From NCBI GenBank assembly GCA_018241685.1, contig JAFEDJ010000036.1:83402-147401 (forward strand): a DNA stretch of 64,000 nucleotides, read 5' to 3'. The translations under genes and the position numbers were made by a program. Shown here piece after piece: positions 28,432-37,372 of the stretch (the stretch's first letter is position 1; the number at the start of each line of letters is the position of its first letter). Source of the DNA: Pseudomonadota bacterium (GTDB taxonomy: Bacteria; Pseudomonadota; Gammaproteobacteria; Burkholderiales; Rhodocyclaceae). A model generated the notes under the pieces. The model searched no databases. It saw nothing but the letters and a program-made list of their open reading frames with translations, and was not told the origin of the DNA.

Positions 28432-29019
28432 ATGGAATTCAGTGTGAAGACACCACATCCCAAGAGGGTTCAGACAGCTCAAGCCAAGGCGCGCGCGACC
28501 TCTGGCGTCAAGGTGATCAGCCCCATAAAGAAGTCCCAAGGTAGGGTGATCAAGAAGCTTGCAGGCATCACTGATGCTCGCGTCGGCGTGCTCGCTTACG
28601 CTGAGAGTCTCTACCAAGCCTCCCCGGCCGAGCTTGTCGGCGCGATTCGGGGAAAGGTTCCGGCCACCCGCGTGGACCTGATCGTTGAAGTGACGTCCGT
28701 TCCGAAAGAGCGTCTTGTTCATATCCTTGACCTGCGGCGAGCCACCATTGCGCGGAAAATACGTGAAGGCGAGATGCTTTCGACCGATCAGTCAGAACGC
28801 GTACTGGGACTGGAGCGCTTGATCGGTCAAGTCGCTGTCATGGTCGGCGACTCTGGGGATTCAACAGGCTTTGATGCGGCCCGATGGGTCGGCGATTGGC
28901 TTGAACAGCCCATTCCTGCGCTGGGAGGGGCGAAGCCAGCGGACTACATGGACACGATAGAAGGACAAGAACTGGTTTCCCGCCTGCTTGTACAGTCCCA
29001 AGCCGGGGTTTTTTCCTGA
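28432..29019 (+). CDS. Xre/MbcA/ParS-type antitoxin
   Basis: A 195-residue protein of the antitoxin family that pairs with RES toxins. A basic N-terminal region is followed by an Xre-like DNA-binding domain (about residues 60-120). The C-terminal MbcA/ParS/Xre toxin-binding domain contains VLGLERLIGQVAVMVGD, GFDAARWVGDWLEQPIPALGG and EGQELVSRLL. It would neutralise an NAD+-degrading RES toxin and repress the operon. Its stop overlaps the ATG of the toxin remnant (TGATG). Confidence 0.9.
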   Translation: MEFSVKTPHPKRVQTAQAKARATSGVKVISPIKKSQGRVIKKLAGITDARVGVLAYAESLYQASPAELVGAIRGKVPATRVDLIVEVTSVPKERLVHILDLRRATIARKIREGEMLSTDQSERVLGLERLIGQVAVMVGDSGDSTGFDAARWVGDWLEQPIPALGGAKPADYMDTIEGQELVSRLLVQSQAGVFS

Positions 29020-29418
29020 TGCGCGCATGGCGGATTGCAACCTGCGCATCGTCCATGCCTTGCGTGCCTGGAAACGATGGTCCACCTAGGTGTAGGAGGC
29101 CTGCCTCTCAATCGTTACCTCGTTGAGATCGAGATCCCGGATCAAGCCTGGGACCGGCGCGAGGAACATGCTGAAGCTACGCTGCCAGTCGGCTGGGACG
29201 CAGCGCCCCCGGGCAAAGTGAGCTTGGATTTCGGGGATGACTGGCTGCAGTCCATGCGCTCGCCCGTAATCCTTTTGCCCTCATCCATTGCGCCTGAGGA
29301 TTCGGTGATACTCATCAATCCTGCCCATCCAGATGCAAAGGGTGTTACCGCGAAGAAGACCCGGCGTTGGTTTTACGATCCGCGGACCTTCATCGCGAGT
29401 AAGCCTTCAAGCGCCTAG
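29019..29418 (+). pseudogene. RES-domain toxin, internally deleted
   Basis: The toxin begins in the proper place with MRAWRIATC, then jumps. The downstream homologous part (LACLETMVHLGVGGLPLNRY, then EIEIPDQAW, RSPVILLPSSIAPEDSVILIN and RRWFYDPR) is in another frame. About 35-40 codons are missing between the two. They should include the GG-R-W(N) segment with the conserved Arg and Tyr that bind NAD+. The toxin is therefore inactive, and the antitoxin is an orphan. Confidence 0.85.
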
Positions 29419-29438
29419 GCGTACCAGCGAGCACGCCA

Positions 29439-29657
29439 TCAGCTCTCAGCGGAAATACCCACCTGGATAGGTGTATAGCCCGCTTCGACAAGCACTTCCT
29501 GGAGCTCGGTCGTGGTCATCGTTTTCGTCGCAATCGAAACCTGATGCTGTTTCAGATCGATCGCGACGGTGGCGTCGGGCGCTGCCTCCTTCACCGCCTT
29601 GGTGATCGTGCTGGCGCAGTGGCCACAGGTCATGTCTTGAATGTGGAAGGTGATCAT
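29439..29657 (-). CDS. HMA-domain copper chaperone, CopZ-like
   Basis: A 72-residue ferredoxin-like heavy-metal-associated domain starting MITFHIQDMTCGHCAST. The metal loop is CGHC, the variant common in betaproteobacterial copper chaperones. The C-terminal part reads LVEAGYTPIQV, as in the family. It is divergent from the copA ATPase, with CueR-type sites for both promoters between them, so it should be copper-induced and hand Cu(I) to CopA. Confidence 0.9.
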   Translation of the reverse strand: MITFHIQDMTCGHCASTITKAVKEAAPDATVAIDLKQHQVSIATKTMTTTELQEVLVEAGYTPIQVGISAES

Positions 29658-29704
29658 GATGTTCTCCTTTGAGGGTTGAGAAACGGTTCGTACGAAGCAC
29701 TCTG

Positions 29705-29729
29705 GACCTTTCCACCGTTGTAAGGTCAA
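29705..29729 (-). promoter_or_regulatory. CueR-type operator/promoter of the HMA chaperone
   Basis: GACCTT and AAGGTC arms form a dyad over 29,705-29,727. On the minus strand the -35 hexamer TTGACC is followed after 19 bp by CAGAGT. The over-long 19-bp spacer with a dyad between the hexamers is the hallmark of MerR-family activation. Confidence 0.7.
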
Positions 29730-29763
29730 GCGTCGCCGCAAGAAATTCTGGTGATGCCGACCC

Positions 29764-29794
29764 TTGACCTTCCCACCGTGGGAAACTTCACCAT
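29764..29794 (+). promoter_or_regulatory. CueR-type operator/promoter of copA
   Basis: The -35 hexamer TTGACC at 29,764-29,769 is followed after 19 bp by a weak -10 (CACCAT). The perfect dyad TTCCCACCGTGGGAA lies at 29,770-29,784. The layout mirrors the divergent site at 29,705 and points to control by the CueR encoded at 32,274. Confidence 0.7.
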
Positions 29795-29823
29795 GCAGAC
29801 ACATCTTCGTTTTGGAGCGAAAC

Positions 29824-32277
29824 ATGTCTGCATCCCTCTCGATGCCTTCCCTGGTCCAGCATCACCTCCGCGTCACTGGAATGACCTGTGCGACGTGCGC
29901 CACGCGCATTGAAAAAGCACTCGCTAAACTGCCGAACGTCCAGGCAGTCAGCGTCAATCTCGCCACTGAAGAGGCCATAGTCAGCACCACGGCGACACTC
30001 CAGCCTGTTGTTCTCGCCGAGGCCGTCCGTGCTGCGGGCTACGAGGTGGAAACACGTATTTCTGAACTGCAGATCGGCGGCATGAGCTGCGCCTCCTGCG
30101 TGTCCCGTCTCGAAAAAGCGCTCCTGAAAGTGCCCGGCGTGCTCAGCGCAACCGTCAATCTCGCCACTGAGAAAGCCCGGATAGAGAGCGCCACCTCCAT
30201 TTCCTATGCCACGCTTGCCGCCGCCGTTGAGGCCGCCGGCTACACTGCATCCACCGTTGCGCAGGCTCAGCCATCTGCACCGCCGCCTCAGCGGCGCCCC
30301 GAATGGTGGCCGGTCCTTATCAGCGCTCTGCTGACGCTGCCTCTTGTCGCGCCCATGGCGCTTCAAGCCTTGGGATACCACTGGATGCTCAGCGGTGAGT
30401 GGCAACTCGCCTTGGCCACACCGGTGCAGTTCTGGCTTGGTTGGCGCTTTTACGTTGCCGGCTGGAAGGCGCTGAAGGCACGCGCCGGCAACATGGATCT
30501 CCTCGTGGCGCTCGGGACCTCCGCGGCTTACGGGCTATCCGTCTATATGCTGCTCCAGCAGGCCGGCGCGGGGATGCCCCACCTCTACTTCGAAGCCTCC
30601 ACCGCGGTCATCACGCTGGTGTTGCTGGGCAAGTGGCTGGAGCACCGGGCCAAACGGCAAACCGCCGATGCGATCCGTGCGCTGAATGCACTTCGCCCGA
30701 CGATCGCCCGCGTCTGGATCGATGGTCAAGAGATCGATACGCCGGTCGAGCAACTGTCGCTGTCGGACGTCGTGGTGGTTCGCCCGGGCGAGCGGATTCC
30801 CGTCGACGGCGAGGTGCTGGAAGGCCAGAGCGAAGTCGATGAATCGCTGATCACCGGCGAGAGTCGCCCGGCGCCCAAGTCACCCGGCCAAACGGTCACC
30901 GGGGGGGCCATGAATGGTGCCGGCCTCCTGCGCGTCCGCACGACTGCGATCGGCACCGAAACCACCTTGGCGCGCATCATCCGGATGGTCGAATCGGCCC
31001 AGGCCGCGAAAGCGCCCATTCAGCGGATCGTGGACCGTGTCAGCGCGGTCTTCGTGCCCGTCGTCCTGCTGATTGCCGCGGCAACCTTCACGGGTTGGAT
31101 GCTGGTGTCAGGCAGCTGGGAGAGCGCAATCCTCAACGCGGTCGCTGTCCTGGTGATTGCCTGTCCCTGCGCCCTGGGGCTCGCAACCCCCACGTCGATC
31201 ATGGCAGGGACAGGGGTTGCCGCACGACATGGCATTCTGATCAAGGACGCCTCCGCTCTTGAGGTCGCCCATGCAGTCACGGCCGCTGCGTTTGACAAGA
31301 CCGGCACCCTGACCGAAGGCAAACCGTCCCTGACGACCCTCATCGCTGCCGAAGGCCTTGATGAGGCCGACGTGCTCAAGCTGGCGGCGGCCCTCCAGCA
31401 AACCAGCGAACATCCCCTTGCTCATGCCGTTCTGGAGGCGGCCCGTGTGCGCAATGTCGCTGTTCCCGCAGTCCGCGATGCGACCGCCCTGCCAGGACGA
31501 GGCATCCAGGGTGTTGTCGGGAACGATGTGTTTGCGCTCGGCAGTGCCCGCCTGATGGCGGAACGCGGTGCCGATGCCGGCCTTCTTCAGTCACAGGCCC
31601 AGCAGTTGGAGGCTGAAGGACAGACCGTGTCGTGGTTGTTGCGTGGCCAGGGCAATGGATGGGAAGCTCTGGGGGTATTGGCTTTTGGCGATGCGATCAA
31701 GCAAGCGTCCTTTGCCGCCATCGAACGGTTGCAGGCCCTGGGCATCAAGACCGTGATGCTCACCGGGGACAATCGGGGTAGTGCGCAAGCCGTGGCCAGA
31801 TCCCTGGGCATCGACGACGTGCGGGCCGAGTTGTTGCCCGGGGACAAGGCCTCCATCGTGCAATCCTTGCGCGAGCAAGGCCACGTCGTGGCCATGGTGG
31901 GCGACGGACTGAACGATGCGCCGAGCCTCGTGGCTGCAGACGTCGGGCTCGGTATGTCCACGGGCACGGATGTGGCGATGGAAGCCGCTGGAATCACACT
32001 CATGCGTGGCGATCCGCGCCTGGTGGCGGACGCCTTCGATGTATCCCGGCGAACCTATTCAAAGATCAAGCAAGGCTTGTTCTGGGCCTTTGCCTACAAT
32101 GCGCTGGGGATTCCGTTGGCGGCCTTGGGCATGTTGAATCCCGTCGTTGCAGGCGGCGCCATGGCCTTCAGCAGCGTCAGCGTCGTCGCCAACGCATTGC
32201 TCTTGCGGCGCTGGCGCGGTGCTTCGGCAGCGCAGCTGCCGAGCACGCCGACAACTCTGGAAGGAAACGCATCATGA
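29824..32277 (+). CDS. copA: Cu(I)-exporting P1B-type ATPase with two HMA domains
   Basis: An 817-residue ATPase from ATG 29,824, behind the GGAGCG ribosome site. Two N-terminal metal domains carry MTCATCATR and MSCASCVSR. The membrane ion path has the CPC motif in [12 protein letters not shown]. The actuator has TGES, the phosphorylation site is DKTGTLTEG, and the hinge is GDGLNDAP. It pumps Cu(I) from cytoplasm to periplasm. The stop overlaps the cueR start (ATGA). It is a different subgroup from the YHS-containing ATPase at 38,860. Confidence 0.96.
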   Translation: MSASLSMPSLVQHHLRVTGMTCATCATRIEKALAKLPNVQAVSVNLATEEAIVSTTATLQPVVLAEAVRAAGYEVETRISELQIGGMSCASCVSRLEKALLKVPGVLSATVNLATEKARIESATSISYATLAAAVEAAGYTASTVAQAQPSAPPPQRRPEWWPVLISALLTLPLVAPMALQALGYHWMLSGEWQLALATPVQFWLGWRFYVAGWKALKARAGNMDLLVALGTSAAYGLSVYMLLQQAGAGMPHLYFEASTAVITLVLLGKWLEHRAKRQTADAIRALNALRPTIARVWIDGQEIDTPVEQLSLSDVVVVRPGERIPVDGEVLEGQSEVDESLITGESRPAPKSPGQTVTGGAMNGAGLLRVRTTAIGTETTLARIIRMVESAQAAKAPIQRIVDRVSAVFVPVVLLIAAATFTGWMLVSGSWESAILNAVAVLVIACPCALGLATPTSIMAGTGVAARHGILIKDASALEVAHAVTAAAFDKTGTLTEGKPSLTTLIAAEGLDEADVLKLAAALQQTSEHPLAHAVLEAARVRNVAVPAVRDATALPGRGIQGVVGNDVFALGSARLMAERGADAGLLQSQAQQLEAEGQTVSWLLRGQGNGWEALGVLAFGDAIKQASFAAIERLQALGIKTVMLTGDNRGSAQAVARSLGIDDVRAELLPGDKASIVQSLREQGHVVAMVGDGLNDAPSLVAADVGLGMSTGTDVAMEAAGITLMRGDPRLVADAFDVSRRTYSKIKQGLFWAFAYNALGIPLAALGMLNPVVAGGAMAFSSVSVVANALLLRRWRGASAAQLPSTPTTLEGNAS

Positions 32278-32741
32278 ACATCGGTGACGCCGCCAAGGCC
32301 TCCGGAATCTCGACCAAGATGATCCGCCACTACGAAGGGGTTCAACTGCTTCCGCCGGCCCAGCGAACGGAATCCGGATATCGGCAGTACACGGAGAACG
32401 ACGTGCGTAGCCTCCAGTTCATCCGACGCGCGCGTGACTTGGGCTTCTCGATCGACGAGATCCGCGATCTGCTCAGTCTCTGGCAGGACCGCAACCGTCC
32501 AAGTCGCCAGGTCAAGGCGCTGGCCGCTGTGCATCTCGAAACGCTCGACAAACGCTTGCAGGAACTTCAAGCAATGAAATCGGCATTGGAGCATCTGGTT
32601 CACTGCTGCCAGGGGAATGATCGCCCCGACTGCCCGATCCTGGAAACTTTGGCGGGCACCGGCAACGACGCGTCGGACGCAGACGCATCATCGGCCCAGC
32701 GCCATCGCCACGGCCACCGAATCACGGGAGGAGCCGCTTGA
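32274..32741 (+). CDS. cueR: MerR-family copper regulator, CueR type
   Basis: A 155-residue MerR-type activator. It has the N-terminal winged helix ([20 protein letters not shown]), a coiled-coil dimer helix and a C-terminal metal loop with Cys in [14 protein letters not shown]. Two cysteines about eight residues apart in that loop match Cu(I) sensors. It is co-transcribed with copA and would distort the 19-bp-spaced promoters at 29,705 and 29,764. A tail of 15-20 residues after the loop is longer than in E. coli CueR. Confidence 0.92.
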   Translation: MNIGDAAKASGISTKMIRHYEGVQLLPPAQRTESGYRQYTENDVRSLQFIRRARDLGFSIDEIRDLLSLWQDRNRPSRQVKALAAVHLETLDKRLQELQAMKSALEHLVHCCQGNDRPDCPILETLAGTGNDASDADASSAQRHRHGHRITGGAA

Positions 32742-32776
32742 CGTGGGTTCTCGACAGCCCGGCACAGTTCGCCTTC

Positions 32777-32800
32777 ACCTCGGGAGGAAAATCCCGAGGT
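32777..32800. repeat. 9-bp inverted repeat upstream of the 32,854 gene
   Basis: ACCTCGGGA and its complement TCCCGAGGT are separated by GGAAAA. No T-run follows, but a TATGCT -10-like hexamer lies about 5 bp downstream. It may be an operator for the small protein gene or a weak terminator for cueR. Confidence 0.4.
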
Positions 32801-32853
32801 CATGTATGCTGCTGGCGCGTTCCTTTACCTTTGAATGATGAGGAGAATTCGTA

Positions 32854-33102
32854 ATGCCGAACACGAAGACGACAGGTGACAAGGCTGCGACGGCGGCATC
32901 CAAGACCCTGCAAAGCAAGTCGACGGGCGCCAACTCCAAGACGGCGGCGGGAAGTGCCCTCTCACAAAAAGACGCACCTAAGAAGCAGACTTCGCCGCAA
33001 GCCGCGAAAGCCGCATCGAAGGTTTTGACCGATGGTCGAACCAGCGCCCAGTCGAAATCCGCCGCGGGGAGTGCGTTGTCTCAATCCAAGGGCAAGAAAT
33101 GA
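32854..33102 (+). CDS. small basic repeat protein, SAAGSALSQ type
   Basis: An 82-residue Lys/Ser/Ala-rich protein behind a strong GAGGAGAA ribosome site. It contains two copies of a roughly 28-residue unit. The first ends SKTAAGSALSQ and the second SKSAAGSALSQ, with AASK-(T/V)-L at the start of each. There is no signal peptide, no cysteine and no histidine. The composition resembles nucleoid-associated or stress proteins, and the AAGSALSQ phrase recurs in small proteobacterial proteins of unknown role. It lies between cueR and a copper-box gene. Confidence 0.7.
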   Translation: MPNTKTTGDKAATAASKTLQSKSTGANSKTAAGSALSQKDAPKKQTSPQAAKAASKVLTDGRTSAQSKSAAGSALSQSKGKK

Positions 33103-33146
33103 AGCCCGGGCGAGGATGTCAAACCTGCAGAGTGCCTGACGAGAAG

Positions 33147-33162
33147 ATGACAGAATTGTAAC
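33147..33162 (+). promoter_or_regulatory. CusR/CopR-type box 1
   Basis: ATGACA-GAAT-TGTAAC, equivalent on the other strand to GTTACA-N4-TGTCAT. It lies about 90 bp upstream of the 33,248 gene and matches four further sites in this island (38,024; 38,837; 49,669; 53,739). Confidence 0.65.
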
Positions 33163-33247
33163 CGACCTGTTCGGGAATGGTAAGGGTCGAAGTCGCATGA
33201 TGTGTCTGCCAGTTAGTTCATAACAACGGAACCGAAGGAGATACATC

Positions 33248-33613
33248 ATGAAACTGATTTCGACCCTGTTTGCTGCCCTGATGGTCACCGCCGCAAGTGC
33301 CTACGCCGACCCGGGCATCGACAACCATGAAGAAGCCAACGGCCACATGTTGAATGAGGTCCAGAAGCACAAGTCCACGGCCGCAGACGTCAAGCTGGAG
33401 CGTGAGCGCCAGAAAAACCTGGACCGCGACAAGGGCAATCACGAGGAAGGCGTCGGCGGGCACGCCCTTCACGAAGTGAAGAAGATGGCCCCGGCCACCA
33501 AGGAGAGCCAAGCCAAGAAGCGGGCGGCCGAGAAGTCGCTCGACCGCGACAAGGACAATCACGAAGAAGGCGTAGGTGGCCACGGCCTCTATGAGGCCAC
33601 CAAGGGTAAATAA
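33248..33613 (+). CDS. secreted His-rich repeat protein (NHEEGVGGH repeats)
   Basis: A 121-residue periplasmic protein with a signal peptide cleaved near AYA (residue 20). The mature part consists of three copies of a unit of about 25-40 residues. Each copy is built on NHEE, then two residues, GH, two residues, and (N/H/Y)E: DNHEEANGHMLNEV, GNHEEGVGGHALHEV and DNHEEGVGGHGLYEA. His and Glu at fixed spacing suggest metal binding, and the CusR-type box upstream suggests copper induction. I recognise no named family. A ribosome site AAGGAG precedes the ATG. Confidence 0.8.
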   Translation: MKLISTLFAALMVTAASAYADPGIDNHEEANGHMLNEVQKHKSTAADVKLERERQKNLDRDKGNHEEGVGGHALHEVKKMAPATKESQAKKRAAEKSLDRDKDNHEEGVGGHGLYEATKGK

Positions 33614-33668
33614 GAGGAATAACGCGGCGGTCCTCCTGGTGCCGCCGCTTCAGCTTCAGCCGCGCCCG

Positions 33669-34934
33669 TCAGAATGCACGGGCGATGGCTTCCACAGGTT
33701 TGATTCCGCTCCCGAAACGCGAAATGGCTTCCCGGTGCTGTCGTAGCTCGCCATACGGCAGATAGCGAATATTCAGTTCCCGAACCTGAGAAAACGCGGG
33801 ACGCAGCACCTGCTGCCGAACATCAGCCTCCCGGTCATCGGGCGCAACGAGGAACAGGTGAAGACGCTGTGCCGTTCCACCTGACAGCGCCAGATCCAGG
33901 AGCCGAACGATGCCGGAATAGATCGACGTCGTGTGCTCCACCTCGAAGGCCGCCACGACGGCACCGGAATCCCGTTCAAGCCAGATCACATCGATGAGCC
34001 GCACGGCCTCAGCGCCTTCGCTCTGCAAAGCCGGCGGCAAGACCGTGATACAGCCATCCCCGAGGCGACCCTCTCGATACGGGCGCGTCTGATCGTTGCT
34101 GGCGATCCACACCGAGAACCCCAAGGCCAGCCCGAGATCTCTCAGCCACCCTTGCACTTCCGTGTGCCCCTCGTCGGAGACCCGGTTCTTGTCCAGTTGC
34201 TTGGCAAAGGCAGCCGTTTCCTCCCGCACGGCCGCCAGGTCCTTTTCCCAGGCGTCGGTCGCCTTGGCATCCCCCGCCGCAGGCGGTAAAGGATAGCGCT
34301 CCATGCCCAGATCGAACATGAGCCCAGCCACCGCGCCGAGGTCATTGGACAGGCGATCCCGGTGACGCTGGTTGAACTCGATAAGCCCTTGCCGCATCGC
34401 CAGATAGTGATCCCAACGCCCGAGCTTGACCCCCGCACCGGTCAGGGCGTTGTAGCCCTTCACGATGGCGGTATTGAACGGAACGACGATCGTCGGATGG
34501 ATGAAATACAGCAGGTTGGCCGCGGCGGGGCCAAGGCCCTTGATGCCCTTGGCTTCAAGCGTGCGGATTGCCTGAAGCACGTCGGCCTCCTTGGTACAGC
34601 AGTCGCACACATGCAGCAGACGGCCAAAGGCACGCTGATTGTCCCTGTCCTCGTAGATGTCCGGGATGCGCAGCTTGGGCTTCCACAGGAAAGCATGATC
34701 GGCCCCCTTGAAGATCTGGCGCTGCTCGGCAATCGAGGCGACGACGGTTTCGAGCGATGAACCTCGATAGACATTGCCGAATGAGCCGTCGTCCATCTCC
34801 TTGATGACCTGGCCGATACCACGCCGGATCGAGCGGAAGTTCTTCAGGCGTTCTGGCCACAAGAACCAGGATTGGTACGTTCCATTGGGATCTTGCTTCC
34901 AGCGGTCAATCAAGAGGTGGGTGGTCTCAGACAT
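33669..34934 (-). CDS. restriction-endonuclease-like protein (HhH plus PD-(D/E)XK)
   Basis: A 421-residue protein from ATG 34,934 (a TTG five codons upstream is also possible). The first half contains a helix-hairpin-helix-like segment, AKGIKGLGPAAANLLYFIHP (about residues 125-144), as in DNA glycosylases. The C-terminal half contains LIDVIWLERDSGAVVAAFEV followed by EHTTSIYSGIVRLLDL, the D-x(n)-E-x-E core of PD-(D/E)XK nucleases annotated as type II restriction enzymes. No methyltransferase is adjacent. It may be a lone defence or repair nuclease. Confidence 0.65.
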   Translation of the reverse strand: MSETTHLLIDRWKQDPNGTYQSWFLWPERLKNFRSIRRGIGQVIKEMDDGSFGNVYRGSSLETVVASIAEQRQIFKGADHAFLWKPKLRIPDIYEDRDNQRAFGRLLHVCDCCTKEADVLQAIRTLEAKGIKGLGPAAANLLYFIHPTIVVPFNTAIVKGYNALTGAGVKLGRWDHYLAMRQGLIEFNQRHRDRLSNDLGAVAGLMFDLGMERYPLPPAAGDAKATDAWEKDLAAVREETAAFAKQLDKNRVSDEGHTEVQGWLRDLGLALGFSVWIASNDQTRPYREGRLGDGCITVLPPALQSEGAEAVRLIDVIWLERDSGAVVAAFEVEHTTSIYSGIVRLLDLALSGGTAQRLHLFLVAPDDREADVRQQVLRPAFSQVRELNIRYLPYGELRQHREAISRFGSGIKPVEAIARAF

Positions 34935-35033
34935 GAACAAGACAGGCAAAACGGATAGTGAATCAGGGTATCACCAACCGAAGGTGCAACGGGACTCGGG
35001 CCCACCCTTGACCCTGATCTTTTCCAAGGCCTC

Positions 35034-35306
35034 TTACACCCGCTCGCGTAGCGCTTTGCCGGCCTTGAATCGTACGACCACTTTGGGAGGGATGTTCACC
35101 GCGTCTCCGGTCTTCGGGTTGCGCCCGTTTCTGGCGTCGCGCCGGTGGGGGGCGAAGCTCCCAAAATCACGGATCTCGATCCGTCCGCCGTCCGTGAGCG
35201 ACTGGGCCATCGAACGGAGGATCGTAAGGACCGACTGTTCAACCCGATCCGACTCGACGTGCGGCATTCGTGACACCAGTCGAGCCATCAGTTCCGATCT
35301 AAGCAT
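35034..35306 (-). CDS. ihfB: integration host factor beta-like / HU-family DNA-binding protein
   Basis: A 90-residue protein from MLRSELMARLVSRM, because the extra 19 upstream residues do not fit the family. It has the HU/IHF fold with RIEIRDFGSFAPHRRDARNGRNPKTGD, including the DNA-bending Pro in RNPKTG. The DFGSF and HRRDAR features fit IHF beta better than HU. It is usually found downstream of rpsA in the core genome, so this copy inside a metal island is probably an accessory paralogue. Confidence 0.88.
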   Translation of the reverse strand: MLRSELMARLVSRMPHVESDRVEQSVLTILRSMAQSLTDGGRIEIRDFGSFAPHRRDARNGRNPKTGDAVNIPPKVVVRFKAGKALRERV

Positions 35307-35389
35307 TTGAACAGTGTATCCAAAATCTCGCGACGACCAGGCTACCGTGGGATGGCGTAGCATCCGGTGTCAGCCTACCCTCGTTTAAG

Positions 35390-36685
35390 TTACGCAACGG
35401 ATGCCACTACACCCAGCTTGAAATAGCGTGACAGCGCCTCATGCAGGCGCTGTTGCAACCCCTTCCTATCCGCACCGGTGATCGTTGTGTACAACGCCGG
35501 CGAGATGTCCTTGAAGGTGCCAACGATGCGCGGATCAAAATGACTTCCCGATTCGCGGACAATGATCTGCATCGCCTCCTCGAACCCCATCGGGGATTTG
35601 TAGGAACGCTCGGAGGTCAGCGCATCGAACACATCGACGACGGCAAAAATGCGAGCAATCAGCGGAATCTCGTCACCTCGCAAACCGTCCGGGTATCCCT
35701 TGCCGTCCAGCCTTTCATGGTGGTGCCGGATGATCACCGCGGCCTCCTGCAACCAGGGGTTCCCGGTGACGATCTCCGTACCGAGGACCGGATGCGTCTG
35801 CATGATCTGGAGTTCAGCGGGCGTCAATACGCCCCCCTTCAGGAGAATGTGATCGGGAATGCCGATCTTGCCCACATCGTGCAGAAAGGCGCCGGCGACC
35901 AGATGCGAGATTTCCTCCGCCGACACCTTCAGCGCCTCCGCCAGACCGATCGCGTAGAGCGTGACCCGATAGTTATGGGCATCGGTGCCAGAATCCTTCT
36001 TGGCCACGGCATTACCCAAGGAGCGGATCAGCGATAGGTTCGAGTCCAGCAGGGAACGGGACAGTCCCATGGAGCGTCGCAGCATGGCGAGCATCAGCGG
36101 GTACAGAACGAATGCGGTGGCCAGCACGGCCCCGACGGCAGTGAGGGCTCCCGTACGAACTTGATCCCGCTGGGCCTGGACGGTTTCCGCATCGAGCCGG
36201 CTGATCGTTCGCACATAGCCCGCAAGCCGGCCATTGCTGTCAGTGATCGGGACAACCACGTGAATCAGATGTTCGGCACTCACGTCGAGCCAGGTCCGGT
36301 GAATCTGATCGCGTTCGGGGCGCTTCAGCGCCTGGGTACGGAGGACGTCGATCAGCGAGGGCGCGCTCGTTCCCCAGTTCTCATAGACCTGACGGCCAGC
36401 CCGGTCGAACACCTGCAGGCCGACAAAGCGGCTCTTGTCGAGCAGACGCTCCAGCCCGTCGTGACCATCGGGCCGACCGGAACTGACGATCAACTGCATC
36501 GCGGGGGTCGCGAAATGACGGGCACTTCGCGTAGCTTGCTCCAAGGCCGCCCGCTCGGCGCGGTAGGTACCAATCCAGTAGGCAACACCGCCGGCGATGA
36601 GCGCCACCACGAACGCGGCCAGCCCAAGCCGGATGGCCAGCATCCAGCGCAACTGACGGGGGGTTTCCGGAAAAGGGGTACTCAC
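35390..36685 (-). CDS. membrane HD-GYP domain cyclic-di-GMP phosphodiesterase
   Basis: A 431-residue sensor enzyme. Transmembrane helices near residues 14-34 and 178-198 enclose a periplasmic sensor domain of about 140 residues. The cytoplasmic HD-GYP domain has HDVGKIGIPD, HHHERLDGKGYPDGLRGDEIP and FDALTSERSYK. The GYP motif and metal ligands are complete, so it should hydrolyse c-di-GMP. It starts 9 bp after the FlgB-like gene ends and is probably co-transcribed with it. Confidence 0.9.
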   Translation of the reverse strand: MSTPFPETPRQLRWMLAIRLGLAAFVVALIAGGVAYWIGTYRAERAALEQATRSARHFATPAMQLIVSSGRPDGHDGLERLLDKSRFVGLQVFDRAGRQVYENWGTSAPSLIDVLRTQALKRPERDQIHRTWLDVSAEHLIHVVVPITDSNGRLAGYVRTISRLDAETVQAQRDQVRTGALTAVGAVLATAFVLYPLMLAMLRRSMGLSRSLLDSNLSLIRSLGNAVAKKDSGTDAHNYRVTLYAIGLAEALKVSAEEISHLVAGAFLHDVGKIGIPDHILLKGGVLTPAELQIMQTHPVLGTEIVTGNPWLQEAAVIIRHHHERLDGKGYPDGLRGDEIPLIARIFAVVDVFDALTSERSYKSPMGFEEAMQIIVRESGSHFDPRIVGTFKDISPALYTTITGADRKGLQQRLHEALSRYFKLGVVASVA

Positions 36686-36694
36686 GTCAGCGTG

Positions 36695-37366
36695 TCACTT
36701 CAGGTTCTGGAGCATTTCCATTTCGTGCTTGAAGTGCCCGCTCACCCGGTCCATTGCAAACTGTAGCATCATCGTGTTCTCCGCAAATTTGGCGCGCTCG
36801 ACATCCATCTCGACCGTGTTCCCATCGATCGAGCCCTGGCTGGGCACATGGTATTTGAGCGGGATGGATGCCTGGGGATTGGCACTTTGCCCAAGCAAAT
36901 GCCCTGCCGAGGTAGTAACCAAGGAAACCGGAGGTACGGTTTCCGATGCCTGGACAATACGTAGCGCTTCCTGGAAATCGATGTCGATGGCCTTGTAACC
37001 CGGCGTGTCGGCATTGGCGATATTCGACGCGATGATCTGCTGCCGATACGCTCGCAGTCCCATCGCGACTTGTTGAAAGTCGTGGCTCGGATGCCCCGAA
37101 CCTGCCAAGGGAATGTGTCGGGATTGCAAACCCGTTCCCAGCGCCGTCCGTGTGTCGCGCGAAGCCGAACTGGCCCCCGCCGTGCTTGAGGCAACAGGGA
37201 AGGACGCACCTGCAGGGGGCGCTCCAACGGTACCGCGGCCCAATGCCTGGGATAGCGCGGACGCAAAAGAGGGTGCGCCGCTCATCGGTGCCCCATGCGC
37301 ACTGTGTCCGCCATTCTCGACGGCAGGAACAGATCCAGAACTCCCGACGCCAGTGACGAGAGGCAT
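36695..37366 (-). CDS. FlgB-like flagellar rod protein with long N-terminal extension
   Basis: The last 125 residues of this 223-residue protein match FlgB. GLRAYRQQIIASNIANADTP and GYKAIDIDFQEAL form the conserved N-terminal rod motif, and VEMDVERAKFAENTMMLQFAMD matches the C-terminal helix. The first 95 residues are a low-complexity Gly/Ser/Ala/Pro segment absent from ordinary FlgB (about 135 residues). No other flagellar gene is in the window. It lies between a Cys-rich small protein gene (6 bp) and an HD-GYP gene (9 bp) in one tight operon. Confidence 0.82.
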   Translation of the reverse strand: MPLVTGVGSSGSVPAVENGGHSAHGAPMSGAPSFASALSQALGRGTVGAPPAGASFPVASSTAGASSASRDTRTALGTGLQSRHIPLAGSGHPSHDFQQVAMGLRAYRQQIIASNIANADTPGYKAIDIDFQEALRIVQASETVPPVSLVTTSAGHLLGQSANPQASIPLKYHVPSQGSIDGNTVEMDVERAKFAENTMMLQFAMDRVSGHFKHEMEMLQNLK

Positions 37367-37372
37367 GACCGT

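Noticed and set aside
33624..33648. GCGGCGG...CCGCCGC hairpin after the NHEE protein gene
   Set aside because: The stem is good but no T-run follows on either strand, so a terminator is not supported.
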